The translations under genes were made by a program, and so were the position numbers. A DNA stretch of 64,000 bases. Origin: Xanthomonas sp. SI (GTDB lineage: Bacteria > Pseudomonadota > Gammaproteobacteria > Xanthomonadales > Xanthomonadaceae). Shown piece after piece: positions 63,048 to 64,000 of this stretch (positions are counted from its first letter, which is position 1; each line of letters starts with the position of its first letter). Below the pieces are notes generated by a model. That model searched no databases and had not been told where the DNA came from. It saw only the letters and a program-made list of their open reading frames with translations. The DNA is taken from NCBI RefSeq assembly GCF_014236855.1, contig NZ_CP051261.1, positions 4,588,001-4,652,000 on the forward strand. Direction: 5' to 3'.

Positions 63048-63953
63048 TCAGTCCCTGGCCTCGCGCGCGTCGAACGCCTCCCGGTCGGACAATTCGAAAT
63101 ACAGCACCTCGGACCAGTTGCTGAGCCCCAGCGGCCGCTCGGTGGCGCCGGTGCGCGTGCTGTCGCAGTCGTCGTCGAAGCGCAGGCCATGGAACACATC
63201 GAGCGGCGGCGCGCCTTCTTCGACCGCCAGGCGGCGCAGCAGGCGCGCCGCCTCGTCGGTGTCGGCCGGCAAGGCCTCGAAGGCGGCGCCGACGGCGCGA
63301 CAGCGTTCGATCTCCTCCTCGACGCATGCGCGCAGGTCCGCTTCTCCCATCGCCGACATCATGTCCAGTTCGACGGTCTCCAGCAGCAGGAACGCATCGC
63401 GGTTCTCCTCCAGGAAAGCGATCGTTTCGTCCAGCCAGCCCGGCAAGTGCTCGACCGTCGCCGGCACCTGCACTGGCGCCTCGACCGGTGCCGGCGCCGG
63501 TGCAGAGAGCATCCGCGTGAGACGCCCCAGCAAGGACGCCGGTGGTGGCTCGGCGACCGGCGCCGGAGCGGGCTGCGCGGCAGGCGCAGCCATCGCGATC
63601 GCCTTCACGATCCCGGCGAAGCGCCGGACCCGCTCCAGGCCCGGCGCGAACGGACTGCTGATCGCATGCAGGCGCGGGGGCTGGTCTTCGTCTTCGTTTT
63701 CTTCTTCGTCCTCGTCGGCTTCCTGAGCGCTAGCCTCAAGCGCATCTTCGCCTTCGTTCTCGTCGTCGCCCTCGTCGTCATCCAGGCCTTCCGCCACGAG
63801 CGAGGCGCACAGCTGGGGATCGGCCGACATCAGCAGCCGGTACACGAACGGCACGTCGTACGCCCACTCCGAGAGGCTGGAAATGGTCTCGGGCCGGTCG
63901 TAGTACGACGTCGGCCGGTTGCCGAGGCTGTAGAGATAGGATCGGTTGGCCAT
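63048..63953 (-). CDS. Hypothetical protein with central acidic region
   Basis: A 301-residue protein of unknown function. The N-terminus (MANRSYLYSLGNRPTSYYDR, then SSLSEWAYDVPFVYRLLMSA) is compact and probably a conserved domain. It is followed by an extremely acidic stretch (DDDEGDDENEGEDALEASAQ, DEDEEENEDEDQ) and an Ala/Pro linker. A helical C-terminal domain contains GWLDETIAFLEENRDAFLLL and CVEEEIERCRAVGAAFEALP. No signal peptide or membrane segment. Codon use is like its neighbours. Confidence 0.8.
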   Translation of the reverse strand: MANRSYLYSLGNRPTSYYDRPETISSLSEWAYDVPFVYRLLMSADPQLCASLVAEGLDDDEGDDENEGEDALEASAQEADEDEEENEDEDQPPRLHAISSPFAPGLERVRRFAGIVKAIAMAAPAAQPAPAPVAEPPPASLLGRLTRMLSAPAPAPVEAPVQVPATVEHLPGWLDETIAFLEENRDAFLLLETVELDMMSAMGEADLRACVEEEIERCRAVGAAFEALPADTDEAARLLRRLAVEEGAPPLDVFHGLRFDDDCDSTRTGATERPLGLSNWSEVLYFELSDREAFDAREARD

Positions 63954-64000
63954 GCAAATCCTCGTGTCGTGGTGCGCCGCCGATGCGCAGCGGAAGGCAG

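Overview
The window reads as a GC-rich gammaproteobacterial chromosome of the Xanthomonadaceae, most likely Xanthomonas or a close relative. The grounds are a Clp-type cAMP-receptor-like regulator beside speD and trpC, an accB-accC / prmA / fis / purH-purD block, a dsbD-cutA pair, and intergenic spacers filled with two short repeat families (a TGTAGGAGCGGCTTCAGCCGCGA palindrome family and a GGGATTCGGGATTGGGG family) of the kind found in xanthomonads. No plasmid, prophage, rRNA or CRISPR features were seen.

Layout. 1-1973: a fecI-fecR-TonB receptor iron-signalling set, receptor cut by the window edge. 2076-4324: groES-groEL with a degenerate CIRCE operator. 4522-9844: a secreted endonuclease I, cutA, an enlarged dsbD and a TlpA-like thioredoxin. 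9969-12713: an FAD/NAD(P)-binding protein and a divergent gst/hxlR pair with a clear palindromic operator. 13044-15887: aroQ, accB, accC, with a four-helix-bundle gene flanked by inverted repeats wedged between accB and accC. 16115-19247: AraC/SDR pair and two membrane-anchored hypotheticals. 19453-22904: prmA, a DUF2628-like gene, an XRE regulator, a DUF3426 protein and fis. 23193-31199: an eight-gene, tightly overlapping lipid-metabolism operon on the minus strand resembling E. coli ynbABCD with additional genes. 31278-35060: purH, a lipoprotein, purD. 35110-42375: a UDG-family protein, a YccS-like transporter, MFS/LysR pair and an MFS-acyltransferase fusion. 42469-44453: a tandem array of three CD225/dispanin-like and two DUF2752 small membrane proteins, ending in a MITE-like element. 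44688-48240: ampE, nudC, erpA, a bactofilin and a coiled-coil membrane protein. 48434-53483: DUF4126 protein, a degenerate REC-GGDEF-EAL protein and a hybrid histidine kinase. 53649-55448: bfr, bfd with a Fur-like box, rppH and two tRNAs. 55896-57579: rpsI, rplM, coq7. 57743-63953: a DUF3592-like protein, gdx/sugE with a candidate guanidine-II riboswitch, speD, clp, a TSUP permease, an HAD-IB phosphatase overlapping trpC, and an acidic hypothetical protein.

How the parts fit. Most of the window is housekeeping (protein folding, fatty acid and purine synthesis, translation, ubiquinone, iron storage), interrupted by accessory blocks. The accessory pieces most worth attention are the ynb-like phospholipid operon placed between fis and purH, the dispanin/DUF2752 array, the repeat-flanked gene inside accBC, and the riboswitch-like leader of the SMR exporter.
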